Shown: positions 11,099 through 19,807, counted from the stretch's first letter. The stretch: DNA of 64,000 bases from Speluncibacter jeojiensis (GCF_029589495.1 NZ_JAAIVF010000006.1:296166-360165); one strand, 5' to 3'. A program made the numbers and translations. The notes: generated from the letters alone by a model not told the origin.

Positions 11099-12874
11099 TC
11101 AACGCGTGGCCGGGGAGTCCTCTACGGGGTCGGTGGCCAGGCTCCGGGCGTAGACGACGCCGAGGCCGAGCAGGATCAGCCCGGTCACCAGGAACGCGGT
11201 CACCCGGAGCGCGCCGCCGAGGGCGGCCAGGTCGAACAGGAAGAGCTTGGCGACCGCGCCGGCCACCACCGCCAGGCCGACCAGCAGGAGCGCGCCGCGG
11301 TCGGCTGCGGGCAGCCGCCGAGCCCACAGCAGACCCGCGCCGCCCGCGACCGCGTACACGAGGGTGGCGGTCAGGTGACCGCCGCGGAAGCCGCCGTCGC
11401 CCCCGCCCGTCACGAGCACTCCCGCTGTCACACACAGCACGGTGAGCAGCCCGAGGCCGGTGAGCCCGGCGATGATCAGCACCGGCAGCGACTCGGCCAC
11501 CCCGCGAACGCGCACCCAACCCCAGGCGAGCGCGGCGATCGCGACGACGGCCAGTGCGGTGGCGATCAGCAGCGACCCTCTTCCCTGCCCGCGCAGGGCG
11601 TCGGCGTCCAGCAGTTGACCGAGCGGATTCAGGCTGAGCAGCGCCGCCACGCTCAAAGCCGTCCAGCCGGTGGCGATGGCACGTACCGTCGCGTCGAGCT
11701 CGCCGGCCCGCCCCATGACGAGCGAGAGCGCCACGGCCACGGCCAGATACGCCAGGATTCGGCCGTCGCCGTCGATGATGCCCGCGATCACCCCCAGCAG
11801 ACCGATCGCTCCGGCCGCCAGCCATGTCGATCGCACCGCGAGGGTGACGCCCGCCAGCCGTGCGCCCGTCGTCAGGGCGAAGAACAGTGCGGTGACTGCG
11901 CCGAGCAGGACGACTGCGAGCCAGTCGCCCGTCAGGTCCGAATGCGCCAGCGGGAGTGCCGCCAGCGAGGAGACGAGTGCGAGTAGGACCGGTCGGGTAC
12001 TGGTGCGCAGCAGCAACAGCGCCGAACCCAGCGCGATGGCCACGTTGACGGCGAGCAGTGCCGTCAGAACCGCGGACGTGGCGCCGTCGTCGTCGACGGC
12101 GTACAGCAGCGGCAGCGTGGCCGCCGCGGTGTTGACCGCGTACAGCGCGGTCCAGTCGCGACCCAGTTGGAGGGGGACGGTCGCCGCCGCGTACACGAGG
12201 ACGAACCCGACGAGCAACGCGTCGACACCGCCGTTGACGAAGGGCGCGAGGACGAGCAGCCCGGCGCCCACCGTCACCGCGAGCGGCTGACTGTCCCAGC
12301 GGGCGGCGACGAGCAGACCGACGGCGGCGACGGCCGCGGCGAGGATCAGACCGACCACGGCGGGCAGCCAGTCGTAGACGGCGGTGGCCGCGAGCACGCC
12401 CAACAGTGCGGCCGCGACGCCGGTGGCGACCAGTGCTCGCGCCCCGGCCCGCCTGCCCGGGTCGCGGCCGAGGCGGACGCCCAGGGCATACAGCGCGGCG
12501 GCGAGGAGCGCGCCGCCGGCCACGCGCAGTTGCGGGCCCAGCAGGCCCGCCTCGGCGGCGAGGACCAGCAGCAGCACGATCCCGATGAGCGTGATCGCCA
12601 CACCGGCTGCGGCGAGCGCCCGGCCGACCAGCCCGCGCTCGGATGCCGCCGCGATCCGCTCGCCGAGTGTCGGGCGCGGCGACGCCGGGGGAGCGGGGAA
12701 CTGTTGCAGCACTGTCGGATACCCCGGTGCGGCTGCGTACCCGTAGGGCGCCGGTGGAAGCGCCCCGCGCAGCGCCGCCACCTGCTCGGTCATCGCCGCC
12801 AGCCGTGCCGCGATGACGTCGAGCTCGGCGGTGACGTCCGCGACCGTCGGTTCCGGGCCCTGCGGCGTTGTCAT
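11099..12874 (-). CDS. Polytopic membrane protein, DUF2339-like
   Basis: 591 residues. The N-terminus has a short heptad-like stretch (TAELDVIAARLAAMTEQVAAL) and a Pro/Ala/Tyr-rich linker to about residue 75. It is followed by roughly eighteen to twenty tightly spaced hydrophobic segments. The C-terminal pattern AKLFLFDLAALGGALRVTAF recalls DUF2339, a family of unknown function. The first segments of such proteins are often preceded by a cytoplasmic coiled coil, as here. CAGACT (12887-12882) lies seven bases before the ATG, a near-match to the leaderless -10 pattern. Function is unknown; no neighbour explains it. Confidence 0.7.
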   Translation of the reverse strand: MTTPQGPEPTVADVTAELDVIAARLAAMTEQVAALRGALPPAPYGYAAAPGYPTVLQQFPAPPASPRPTLGERIAAASERGLVGRALAAAGVAITLIGIVLLLVLAAEAGLLGPQLRVAGGALLAAALYALGVRLGRDPGRRAGARALVATGVAAALLGVLAATAVYDWLPAVVGLILAAAVAAVGLLVAARWDSQPLAVTVGAGLLVLAPFVNGGVDALLVGFVLVYAAATVPLQLGRDWTALYAVNTAAATLPLLYAVDDDGATSAVLTALLAVNVAIALGSALLLLRTSTRPVLLALVSSLAALPLAHSDLTGDWLAVVLLGAVTALFFALTTGARLAGVTLAVRSTWLAAGAIGLLGVIAGIIDGDGRILAYLAVAVALSLVMGRAGELDATVRAIATGWTALSVAALLSLNPLGQLLDADALRGQGRGSLLIATALAVVAIAALAWGWVRVRGVAESLPVLIIAGLTGLGLLTVLCVTAGVLVTGGGDGGFRGGHLTATLVYAVAGGAGLLWARRLPAADRGALLLVGLAVVAGAVAKLFLFDLAALGGALRVTAFLVTGLILLGLGVVYARSLATDPVEDSPATR

Positions 12875-12954
12875 GCCGGACAGTCTGGCCTATCTGTCGT
12901 TCGAGCGCGGGCCGGCGGGCGCCGATCGCGAAATCCGCTGCACCGGTGCGCGAC

Positions 12955-13386
12955 CTACGGCCGGTACGACGTCAGCCCGTCGATTGTCGCGACGACCGAG
13001 TGGGAGAAGCGCGCGTCCGGCGTGTTCGGGACGGGCGCGGGCCGGTCGAGGTAGATCAGGGCCGGCCGGCTCGCCCACGTCCCGGCGGCGCAGTTGGGTT
13101 CGCACTGGTTGTAGTGCTCGGTGCCGAGCCCGACCGCGCGGTCGGCGCTCCACAGCCCCCAGACGATGCCGTCGACGTAGTCGTTGGCGTCGGCACAGGT
13201 CAACATCACCTCGGCGGGCTCGGTCGCGAGTGGCCCCATGCCGCACTCGTTCATCAACGCAGGCGCGCGGCCGGGGGTGTCGGACAGCGCGGTCGCCGCC
13301 GCCGGGGCGGCGCAGACCGCAGTTGCGGCTGCGACGGTCAGCAGCGCCGACGCCGCGCGGACGGTGACAGAAGTGGTTCGTCGCAT
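12955..13386 (-). CDS. Small secreted cysteine-containing protein, function unknown
   Basis: 143 residues. Positive MRRTTSVTVR, then a hydrophobic Ala-rich stretch ending near AAPAAATA (about residue 31), make a Sec signal peptide very likely. The mature part is about 110 residues with four cysteines (ECGMG, LTCAD, QCEPNC), which could form two disulfides. The second half mentions no catalytic motif I recognise. Similar small secreted proteins occur in Gordonia and Rhodococcus by my recollection, without known function. GATGAT lies six bases before the ATG on the coding strand, a weak leaderless -10. An overlapping plus-strand reading frame lacks such features and is rejected. Confidence 0.7.
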   Translation of the reverse strand: MRRTTSVTVRAASALLTVAAATAVCAAPAAATALSDTPGRAPALMNECGMGPLATEPAEVMLTCADANDYVDGIVWGLWSADRAVGLGTEHYNQCEPNCAAGTWASRPALIYLDRPAPVPNTPDARFSHSVVATIDGLTSYRP

Positions 13387-13437
13387 GAATCGATCATCGC
13401 GCCCGACGACGGAGCCGGCGGGCTCATCGCGTGAATC

Positions 13438-13514
13438 TGGTGCCCTCGGTGAGACTCGAACTCACACTGGACGGGTTTTGAATCCGTTGCCTCTGCCAAT
13501 TGGGCTACGAGGGC
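13438..13514 (-). tRNA. tRNA-Leu(CAA) with short (class I) variable loop
   Basis: A full cloverleaf can be read on the minus strand, 77 bases including an encoded CCA (13440-13438). The acceptor stem GCCCTCG/CGAGGGC pairs perfectly. The D stem is GCC/GGC with an AATTGGC loop. The anticodon stem is ACGGA/CCCGT with one A-C mismatch next to the loop TTCAAAA, which gives anticodon CAA (Leu, codon UUG). The variable region is only CCAGT. The T arm is GTGAG-TTCGAGT-CTCAC, and the discriminator is A73. Leucine tRNAs normally carry a long variable arm; this one does not. I recall that a tRNA named leuV lies at the equivalent site in M. tuberculosis, before Rv1626. Confidence 0.85.
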
Positions 13515-13635
13515 GAGTTTGCAGTTGTCAGTGCAGGTGTCCACTGTAGAAGATCACGACGGCGGGTGTCGCACCGGATACCCTTTAGGTGGCCGACCGG
13601 TCATCTTCGGAGCTGATTATAGGAGAATGTCGACC

Positions 13636-14244
13636 ATGGACCCGTCCTCCGCACGCCCGCCCAAGCGGGTGCTCGTCGCCGAGGACGAGGCGTTGATCCG
13701 GCTGGATCTGGTCGAGATGCTCCGCGAAGAGGGCTATGACGTCGTCGGCGAGGCCGCCGACGGCCAGGAAGCCGTCGAGCTCGCCGAGAAGCTGCGGCCC
13801 GAGTTGGTGATCATGGACGTGAAGATGCCGCGCCGCGACGGCATCGACGCGGCCTCGGAGATCGCCTCGCGCCGGATCGCGCCGGTGGTCATCCTGACCG
13901 CCTTCAGTCAACGCGAACTCGTCGAACGTGCCCGCGACGCCGGGGCGATGGCCTACCTGGTCAAGCCGTTCACGAAGTCGGACCTGGTGCCGGCGGTGGA
14001 GTTGGCCACCAGCCGCTTCTCGGAACTGTCCGCGCTCGAGCGTGAGGTCGAGACGCTCTCGGACCGCCTGGACACCCGCAAGCTCATCGACCGGGCCAAG
14101 AGCGTGCTGATGGCGGCCGACGGCATGACCGAGCCGGAGGCGTTCGGTTCGATCCAGCGCCTGGCGATGGATCGGCGCACCACGATGAAGGCCATCGCGC
14201 AGACGATCCTCGACTCGCTCGCGAAGACCGACGAGCCCGGCTGA
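13636..14244 (+). CDS. pdtaR: Response regulator with ANTAR RNA-binding output domain (PdtaR)
   Basis: 202 residues. Receiver domain (about 10-125): acidic pocket VAEDEA, phospho-acceptor Asp in VIMDVKMPRRDGI, conserved Thr in VVILTAF and Lys in YLVKPF. The C-terminal ANTAR helices (about 140-200) include LIDRAKSVLMAADGMTEPEA. ANTAR proteins bind paired hairpins in mRNA and prevent termination; in mycobacteria PdtaR works with kinase PdtaS. ATG 13636 is preferred to ATG 13627 because AGGAG (13621-13625) is only one base from 13627 but ten bases from 13636. The TACCCT at 13578-13583 is a candidate -10. Next to polA as in Rv1626-Rv1629. Confidence 0.93.
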   Translation: MDPSSARPPKRVLVAEDEALIRLDLVEMLREEGYDVVGEAADGQEAVELAEKLRPELVIMDVKMPRRDGIDAASEIASRRIAPVVILTAFSQRELVERARDAGAMAYLVKPFTKSDLVPAVELATSRFSELSALEREVETLSDRLDTRKLIDRAKSVLMAADGMTEPEAFGSIQRLAMDRRTTMKAIAQTILDSLAKTDEPG

Positions 14245-14300
14245 ACTGCGCCCGGCGCGCCTCGGCGCACCGTTCGGGTCGACCTGTCGGGGGCGCTCCC

Positions 14301-14313
14301 TAGACTCGGTCGG
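14301..14313 (+). promoter_or_regulatory. Leaderless promoter -10 of polA
   Basis: TAGACT at 14301-14306 followed by seven bases and GTG 14314. There is no Shine-Dalgarno before the GTG, so a leaderless mRNA is likely. Confidence 0.65.
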
Positions 14314-17094
14314 GTGAGCCCTCAGAAGACCCGACCCGGCCCGTCCGCCACCACCGCACCCGCGGGCGGCGAGGAGCGCCCGCTGCTGTTGCTGCTCGAC
14401 GGCCACTCGCTGGCCTACCGCGCGTTCTTCGCGATCCCCGCGGACAACTTCAAGACCACCTCCGGCCAGTCCACCAACGCGGTCTTCGGGTTTACCTCGA
14501 TGCTCATCAACCTGCTGCGCGACGAGCAGCCCACTCACCTCGCGGCTGCGTTCGATGTGTCCCGCCAGACCTTCCGGGCCGAGGCCTTCCCGGATTACAA
14601 GGCGAACCGCGCCAAGACCCCGGACGAGTTCAAGGGGCAGGTCGACATCACCAAGGATGTCCTGGCGGCCATGGGGATCCCGGTGATGGCCGAGGAGGGC
14701 TTCGAGGCCGACGACATCATCGCCACGCTCACCACGCAGGCGGTCGCGCTGGGCTACCGGGTGCTGGTCTGCACCGGCGACCGCGACTCGCTGCAACTGG
14801 TCTCCGACGACGTCACCGTGCTCTACCCCCGCAAGGGCGTGTCGGACCTGACCCGGTTCACCCCGGTCGCGGTCGAGGAGAAGTACGGTCTGACGCCCAC
14901 CCAGTACCCCGACTACGCGGCCCTGCGCGGCGACCCGTCCGACAACCTGCCCGGCATCCCCGGTGTGGGGGAGAAGACCGCCGCCAAGTGGATTCGCGAG
15001 TACGGCAACCTCGACGGGCTGGTCGAGAACGTCGACAAGGTGCGCGGCAAGGTCGGCGACAACCTGCGTGCCCACCTGTCGGGTGTGCTGCTCAATCGGC
15101 AGCTGACCGAGATGGTCAAGGACGTCCCGCTGCCCTACACGCCCGACCAGCTCGAGCTGGCGCCGTGGGACCGCGAGAAGATCCACGCGCTGTTCGACGA
15201 ACTCGAGTTCAAGGTGTTGCGCGACAGGCTCTTCGCGACCCTCCAATCCGCCGAGCCGGAGGCCGAGCAGGGCTTCGACGTGCGTGGCGGCGCGCTCGCT
15301 CCGGGCACGGTCGCGGACTGGCTGTCCGAGCACGCCCGCACCGGCGCACGGCACGGGCTGTCGGTGGTCGGTCCGCGCGCGGTGTACGGCAGCGACGCCA
15401 CCGCGATCGCCATCGCCGCGTCCGACGGCGAGGGCGGCTACCTGGACACCGCCGCGATGACCTCGGAAGACGAAGCGGCACTTGCGCAGTGGCTCGCCGA
15501 CCCGGCGCAGCCGAAGGCATTGCACGACAGCAAGTGGGCGATCCACGCGTTGCGCGGCCGCGGCATGACCCTGGCCGGCGTCACCAGCGACACCGCGCTC
15601 GCCGCCTACCTGGTCCGGCCGGGCCAGCGCACCTTCAACCTGGACGACCTGTCGCTGCGCTACCTGCACCGGGAGCTGCGGGCGGAGGAGTCGGGCGACG
15701 GTCAGCTCTCGCTGCTCGACGCGGACGACGGCGAGGAGAAGCAGGCCGAGGCGGAGATCGTCCGCGCCCAGGCGGTGCTGGACCTGGCCACCGCGCTTGA
15801 CGACGAACTGGCTGCGATCGAGGAGTCGACGCTGCTCAGCGACCTGGAACTGCCGCTGCTGGGGGTGCTCGCCCGGCTCGAATCGGCCGGTATCGCAGTT
15901 GATCTCGATCACCTGCACGATCTGCAGTCCGGTTTCGCCGCCCAGGTGCACGATGCGGCGGAGGCCGCGTACGCGGTCATCGGCAAGCAGATCAATCTGG
16001 GTTCGCCGAAGCAGCTTCAGGTGGTGCTGTTCGACGAGCTGGGCATGCCGAAGACCAAGCGCACCAAGACCGGCTACACCACCGACGCCGATGCGTTGCA
16101 GACCCTGTTCGAGAAGACCGAGCACCCGTTCCTCGAGCACCTGCTCGCGCACCGGGACGCCACCCGGCTCAAGGTGACCGTCGACGGGCTGCTCAAGTCG
16201 GTCGCCGAGGACGGACGCATCCACACCACTTTCAACCAGACCGTCGCCGCCACCGGCCGGCTGTCCTCGACCGAACCGAACCTGCAGAACATCCCCGTGC
16301 GCACCGAGGCGGGCCGGCAGATCCGGCAGGGCTTTGTCGTCGGCAAGGGGGCGGTCGGCGAGGGGGTCGTCAGCAAGGGGGCGGTCGGCGAGGGCTACGA
16401 CACGCTGCTCACCGCCGACTACAGCCAGATCGAGATGCGGATCATGGCGCACCTGTCCGGCGACGAGGGCCTGATCGAGGCGTTCAACACCGGCGAGGAC
16501 CTGCACAACTTCGTCGCGTCCCGCGCCTTCGGGGTGCCGATCGACGAGGTGACCGCCGACCTGCGCCGGCGTGTGAAGGCCATGTCATACGGCCTCGCCT
16601 ACGGGCTGAGCGCCTACGGCCTCGCCTCGCAGTTGAAGATCTCCACCGAGGAGGCGCGCGAGCAGATGGACGCGTACTTCGCCCGGTTCGGCGGCGTGCG
16701 CGACTACCTGCACCAGGTGGTCGAGCAGGCCCGCAAGGACGGCTACACCGCCACCCTGTTCGGCCGGCGCCGCTACCTGCCGGACCTCAACAGCGACAAC
16801 CGTCAGCGCCGCGAGGTCGCCGAGCGGGCCGCCTTGAACGCGCCGATCCAGGGCACCGCCGCGGACATCATCAAGGTGGCGATGATCAACGTCCAGAACG
16901 CGCTGACCGCCGAGGGGCTACGCTCGCGCATGCTGCTGCAGGTGCACGACGAGTTGCTGCTCGAGGTCGTCGAATCCGAGCGCGTGCGGGTCGAGGATCT
17001 GGTGCGGACGCAGATGGCCACGGCGATCGAGCTTTCCGTACCGTTGGACGTCTCGGTCGGCGTCGGGCGATCGTGGGATGCGGCCGCACACTGA
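14314..17094 (+). CDS. polA: DNA polymerase I
   Basis: 926 residues. N-terminal 5'-3' exonuclease (about 20-320) shows DGHSLAYRAFF, the carboxylate cluster EGFEADDIIATL, TGDRDSLQLV, and the helix-hairpin-helix GIPGVGEKTA. The middle domain lacks the D-x-E of a working 3'-5' exonuclease (the region around GLSVVGPRAVYGSDA), so it probably does not proofread, as in mycobacteria. The polymerase domain has motif A DYSQIEMR (about 703), motif B RRRVKAMSYGLAYG and motif C VHDELLLEV. Residues 675-694 are an unusual fourfold VVGKG/AVGEG repeat directly before motif A, where relatives have a single VVGDG-like unit. Repair and Okazaki fragment processing are the expected roles. Confidence 0.97.
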   Translation: MSPQKTRPGPSATTAPAGGEERPLLLLLDGHSLAYRAFFAIPADNFKTTSGQSTNAVFGFTSMLINLLRDEQPTHLAAAFDVSRQTFRAEAFPDYKANRAKTPDEFKGQVDITKDVLAAMGIPVMAEEGFEADDIIATLTTQAVALGYRVLVCTGDRDSLQLVSDDVTVLYPRKGVSDLTRFTPVAVEEKYGLTPTQYPDYAALRGDPSDNLPGIPGVGEKTAAKWIREYGNLDGLVENVDKVRGKVGDNLRAHLSGVLLNRQLTEMVKDVPLPYTPDQLELAPWDREKIHALFDELEFKVLRDRLFATLQSAEPEAEQGFDVRGGALAPGTVADWLSEHARTGARHGLSVVGPRAVYGSDATAIAIAASDGEGGYLDTAAMTSEDEAALAQWLADPAQPKALHDSKWAIHALRGRGMTLAGVTSDTALAAYLVRPGQRTFNLDDLSLRYLHRELRAEESGDGQLSLLDADDGEEKQAEAEIVRAQAVLDLATALDDELAAIEESTLLSDLELPLLGVLARLESAGIAVDLDHLHDLQSGFAAQVHDAAEAAYAVIGKQINLGSPKQLQVVLFDELGMPKTKRTKTGYTTDADALQTLFEKTEHPFLEHLLAHRDATRLKVTVDGLLKSVAEDGRIHTTFNQTVAATGRLSSTEPNLQNIPVRTEAGRQIRQGFVVGKGAVGEGVVSKGAVGEGYDTLLTADYSQIEMRIMAHLSGDEGLIEAFNTGEDLHNFVASRAFGVPIDEVTADLRRRVKAMSYGLAYGLSAYGLASQLKISTEEAREQMDAYFARFGGVRDYLHQVVEQARKDGYTATLFGRRRYLPDLNSDNRQRREVAERAALNAPIQGTAADIIKVAMINVQNALTAEGLRSRMLLQVHDELLLEVVESERVRVEDLVRTQMATAIELSVPLDVSVGVGRSWDAAAH
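16336..16395 (+). repeat. In-frame tandem repeat inside polA (4 x 15 bp, or 2 x 30 bp)
   Basis: Two 30-bp copies (16336-16365 and 16366-16395) differ at only two positions. Each copy is made of two related 15-bp units. The translation is VVGKG AVGEG VVSKG AVGEG. The frame is kept, and polymerase motif A begins eight codons later. Confidence 0.95.
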
Positions 17095-17135
17095 GACTGC
17101 CGCGAACTGAGAGTGCACGGACGAAGGAGTTGCGG

Positions 17136-17969
17136 ATGTCGCTGGGACTGGTGCTGGGCGGTGGAGGTGTCGCCGGGATCGCCTGGGAACTGGGCGTGAT
17201 CCTCGGGCTCGCCGACGCGGGTGTCTCGGTGCTCGACGCGGACCGCGTGGTCGGCACGTCCGCCGGTTCCGTGGTCGGCGCGCAGGTCACCAGTGGGGTG
17301 CCGATCGAGGAACTCTTCGAGGCGCAACTCGCCGCGACCACGGCGGAGCGGTCCGTCGACTTCGACGTCGACAAGCTGGTCGAGATGCTTGCCACCCTGC
17401 AGGCCGAATCCCTCGACCCCACCGAGGCACTGCGGCGGATCGGCACCGCGGCGCTGGCGGCGAAGACCGTCACCGAGGCCGAGCGGATGAGCATCATCGA
17501 AGCCCGTCTGCCGTCGAGGGAGTGGCCCGACCGCGATCTGGTCATCACCGGTGTGCACGCGATGACCGGTGAGTTCTGCACCTGGACCCGTGATTCCGGT
17601 GTGCCGCTGGCCGACGCGGTGGCCGCGAGCTGCGCGGTCCCCGGCGTATGGCCGCCGGCCACGGTCGGCGGGCGTCGTTACATCGACGGCGGCATCGCCT
17701 CGCCGACCAACGCCACCCTCGCCCGCGGCTGCTCGGAGGTGCTGGTCATCGCACCGATGGTCGACTCGACGGTCGGTCCGGGACTGGAAGCGGAGCTCGC
17801 CGAACTGGGCGTGGCCGCCCGCTCCGCGGTGGTCGTGCCGGACGAGGCGTCCCAGGTGGCCTTCGGCACCAATCCACTGGATCCGGCGACCCGCATCCCC
17901 GCGGCGAAGGCCGGGCGGGCGCAGGGAAGGGTCGAGGCGTTCCGCGTCGGTATCGGCCTGTCACTCTGA
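17136..17969 (+). CDS. Patatin-like phospholipase/esterase (RssA-type)
   Basis: 277 residues. LVLGGGGVAGIAWE at the N-terminus is the glycine-rich oxyanion loop, GTSAGS (about residue 42) is the G-x-S-x-G nucleophile elbow, and IDGGIASP (about 187) holds the Asp of the Ser-Asp dyad. Together these define the bacterial patatin family, cytoplasmic lipid acyl hydrolases. ATG 17136 is chosen because GAAGGAG at 17123-17129 stands six bases before it; the longer in-frame start at 17073 would overlap polA. The 3' end overlaps the convergent phosphoesterase gene by nine bases. Substrate is unknown. Confidence 0.85.
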   Translation: MSLGLVLGGGGVAGIAWELGVILGLADAGVSVLDADRVVGTSAGSVVGAQVTSGVPIEELFEAQLAATTAERSVDFDVDKLVEMLATLQAESLDPTEALRRIGTAALAAKTVTEAERMSIIEARLPSREWPDRDLVITGVHAMTGEFCTWTRDSGVPLADAVAASCAVPGVWPPATVGGRRYIDGGIASPTNATLARGCSEVLVIAPMVDSTVGPGLEAELAELGVAARSAVVVPDEASQVAFGTNPLDPATRIPAAKAGRAQGRVEAFRVGIGLSL

Positions 17970-18530
17970 GTCCGGGCCCCCGCAGTCCCGGCTCCCAGGA
18001 CCCGGATCGGTGGTATCGCCGACCGCCCAGGCGGTGTGGGCTCCGCCGTCCCAGCGGCGCACCGCGACACCGCTGCCGGTGCGGTCGCGGATCCGCTCGA
18101 GCACGCGGACCGCGCCGCCGACCTGATCGGGGAACAGTCGCCGCGCCAACGTCACGTGCGGCGTCCACGTGCCCGGTGCGGTGTGCGACGCGCTGCCCGG
18201 GCAGGGGCGCATCATCGCGAACACGCGCTCCTGCAACTCGAGTAGTTCCACGGACGGCACGACCAGCCTGGCCAGCACGCTGCGTCGGCCTGGGAACACC
18301 ACCAGCCCGCCGAGGCGCACGGTGACCGGCTCGAACCAGCCCGGCCGGGCCAGCTGCTTCTCGATGCGGGGGAACACCTCGTCGGCCACCGCGAGCGTGA
18401 TGTGCGGGCGATGCCTGTCCGGATCGGGCACCCCGCCGTGCAGTTCGCCGGATTCGCGCAACCGCAGCCACTGGGTCCGCACCGCGGATTCCGTCTCCTG
18501 GTCGAGCAGCAACTCCACCGACTGCACCAT
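17961..18530 (-). CDS. 2H phosphoesterase (2'-5' RNA ligase-like)
   Basis: 189 residues. Two H-x-T motifs, RPHITLAV (about 45) and TPHVTLAR (about 125), are the hallmark of the 2H family, which includes 2'-5' RNA ligases and cyclic phosphodiesterases acting on RNA or nucleotides. ATG 18530 has GGAG six bases before it on the coding strand; the GTG just upstream is less likely. The gene shares its last nine bases with the end of the patatin gene on the other strand. The acidic Gly/Pro-rich tail after the second motif region is not obviously conserved. Substrate is unknown. Confidence 0.8.
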   Translation of the reverse strand: MVQSVELLLDQETESAVRTQWLRLRESGELHGGVPDPDRHRPHITLAVADEVFPRIEKQLARPGWFEPVTVRLGGLVVFPGRRSVLARLVVPSVELLELQERVFAMMRPCPGSASHTAPGTWTPHVTLARRLFPDQVGGAVRVLERIRDRTGSGVAVRRWDGGAHTAWAVGDTTDPGPGSRDCGGPDSE

Positions 18531-18660
18531 CACCCGCTCCCGCCGCCTGCCGCCGCCGCGCCCCGTCTCGGAGCGAACCGCCTTGCCTCATTCTCCCGTG
18601 CTGCCGGGCCTCGCGCGCGACATCGGCCCCGCCGCCGGACTCGTGCGAGATGATGACCCC

Positions 18661-19734
18661 GTGACGACATTGCAGCTGGGCCTGCTCGAGGGCGACGGCA
18701 TCGGGCGTGAGGTGGTCCCCGCCGCGGCACGGGTCGTGGAATCCGCGCTGGCGGCCGCGGGCGCGGCACCCGTCGAGTGGGTGAGGCTGCCGCTCGGCGC
18801 CGACGCGATCGCCGAGTTCGGCGCCGCCGTCCCCGAGCCGACCCTCGCCGCACTGGAACGGCTGCCCGGCTGGATCCTCGGCCCGCACGACAACGCGTCC
18901 TATCCGGAGGCCCACCGCGCCGCGCTCCCGCCCGGCGGGCTGATCCGTCACCGGTTCGACCTGTTCGCGAACATCCGCCCCGCGACCGTGCTGCCGGGAG
19001 TGCGGGCGACCGTGCCCGACATGGACCTGGTGATCGTGCGGGAGAACACCGAGGGGTTCTACGCGGACCGCAACATGTACACGGGCAGTGGCGAATTCAT
19101 GCCGACCCCCGACGTGGCGATGGCGGTCGCCGTGGTCACCCGGCGGGCTTGCGAGCGGATCGTGCGCGTCGCGTTCGACCTGGCCCGCCGGCGTCGCCGC
19201 CGCGTCACCGTCGTGCACAAGGCGAACGTGCTGTCGCTGACCACCGGCATGTACCTGGACGTGGCCCGCGAGATCGGCCGCGACCATCCCGACGTCACCC
19301 TCGACGACCAGCACGTCGACGCGATGGCCGCGCACCTGGTCCGCCGCGGCGGCGACTTCGACGTCGTCGTCACCGAGAACATGTTCGGCGACATCCTCTC
19401 CGATCTGGCGGGGGAGCTGTCCGGGTCGCTCGGCACGGCCCCGTCGCTCAACGCCTCGCAGACCAAGGCGATGGCGCAGGCCGCGCACGGCGCTGCCCCG
19501 GACATCGCCGGGCACAACCGTGCCAACCCGACCGCGATGATCCTGTCCGCGGCTATGCTGTTGTACCGGCTCGGCGAGTTCCGCGGCGACCCGACCCTGG
19601 CGGACGCCGCGCGCCGCATCACCCGCGCGGTGCGCACCACCACCGAATCCGGCGTGGCCACCGCGGATCTGGGCGGGCTCGCATCGACGAGCCAGTTCAC
19701 CGAGATGGTCACCGCCCGGGTCGCGCGCCGCTGA
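18661..19734 (+). CDS. Isocitrate/isopropylmalate/tartrate dehydrogenase family protein
   Basis: 357 residues. EGDGIGREVVPAA at the N-terminus, RENTEGFYADRNM (about 128), VHKANVLSLTTGMY (about 187) and ENMFGDILSDLAGEL (about 240) are the substrate-, metal- and cofactor-site motifs of the beta-decarboxylating dehydrogenases (IDH, LeuB, homoisocitrate, tartrate). ENTEGFY rather than the usual ENTEGEY suggests it is not simply LeuB, which is usually linked to leuC/leuD or serA. The exact 2-hydroxy acid is not determined. Start GTG 18661 yields MTTLQLGLLEGDGIG; GATGAT lies six bases before it, a weak leaderless -10. An amino-acid importer follows 73 bases downstream. Confidence 0.83.
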   Translation: MTTLQLGLLEGDGIGREVVPAAARVVESALAAAGAAPVEWVRLPLGADAIAEFGAAVPEPTLAALERLPGWILGPHDNASYPEAHRAALPPGGLIRHRFDLFANIRPATVLPGVRATVPDMDLVIVRENTEGFYADRNMYTGSGEFMPTPDVAMAVAVVTRRACERIVRVAFDLARRRRRRVTVVHKANVLSLTTGMYLDVAREIGRDHPDVTLDDQHVDAMAAHLVRRGGDFDVVVTENMFGDILSDLAGELSGSLGTAPSLNASQTKAMAQAAHGAAPDIAGHNRANPTAMILSAAMLLYRLGEFRGDPTLADAARRITRAVRTTTESGVATADLGGLASTSQFTEMVTARVARR

Positions 19735-19795
19735 GTCCCGGCGTCGAGCCGGGGCGCTGAGCAGGGATCTTGCACGAGGCGCCGGTGCGGACACG

Positions 19796-19807
19796 TACCC
19801 TGACCGG
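19796..19807 (+). promoter_or_regulatory. Leaderless promoter -10 of the amino-acid importer operon
   Basis: TACCCT at 19796-19801, six bases before GTG 19808, without a Shine-Dalgarno sequence. Confidence 0.6.

Noticed and set aside
12868..13434. Plus-strand frames opposite the secreted protein gene
   Set aside because: No signal peptide or domain; the minus-strand product has a clear signal peptide and cysteine pattern.
16336..16395. polA repeat as a frameshift or pseudogene signal
   Set aside because: The expansion is 45 bases net, keeps frame, and all downstream polymerase motifs are intact.
13585..16506. Minus-strand open frame of over 970 codons opposite pdtaR and polA
   Set aside because: Shadow of polA; contains no recognisable protein family.
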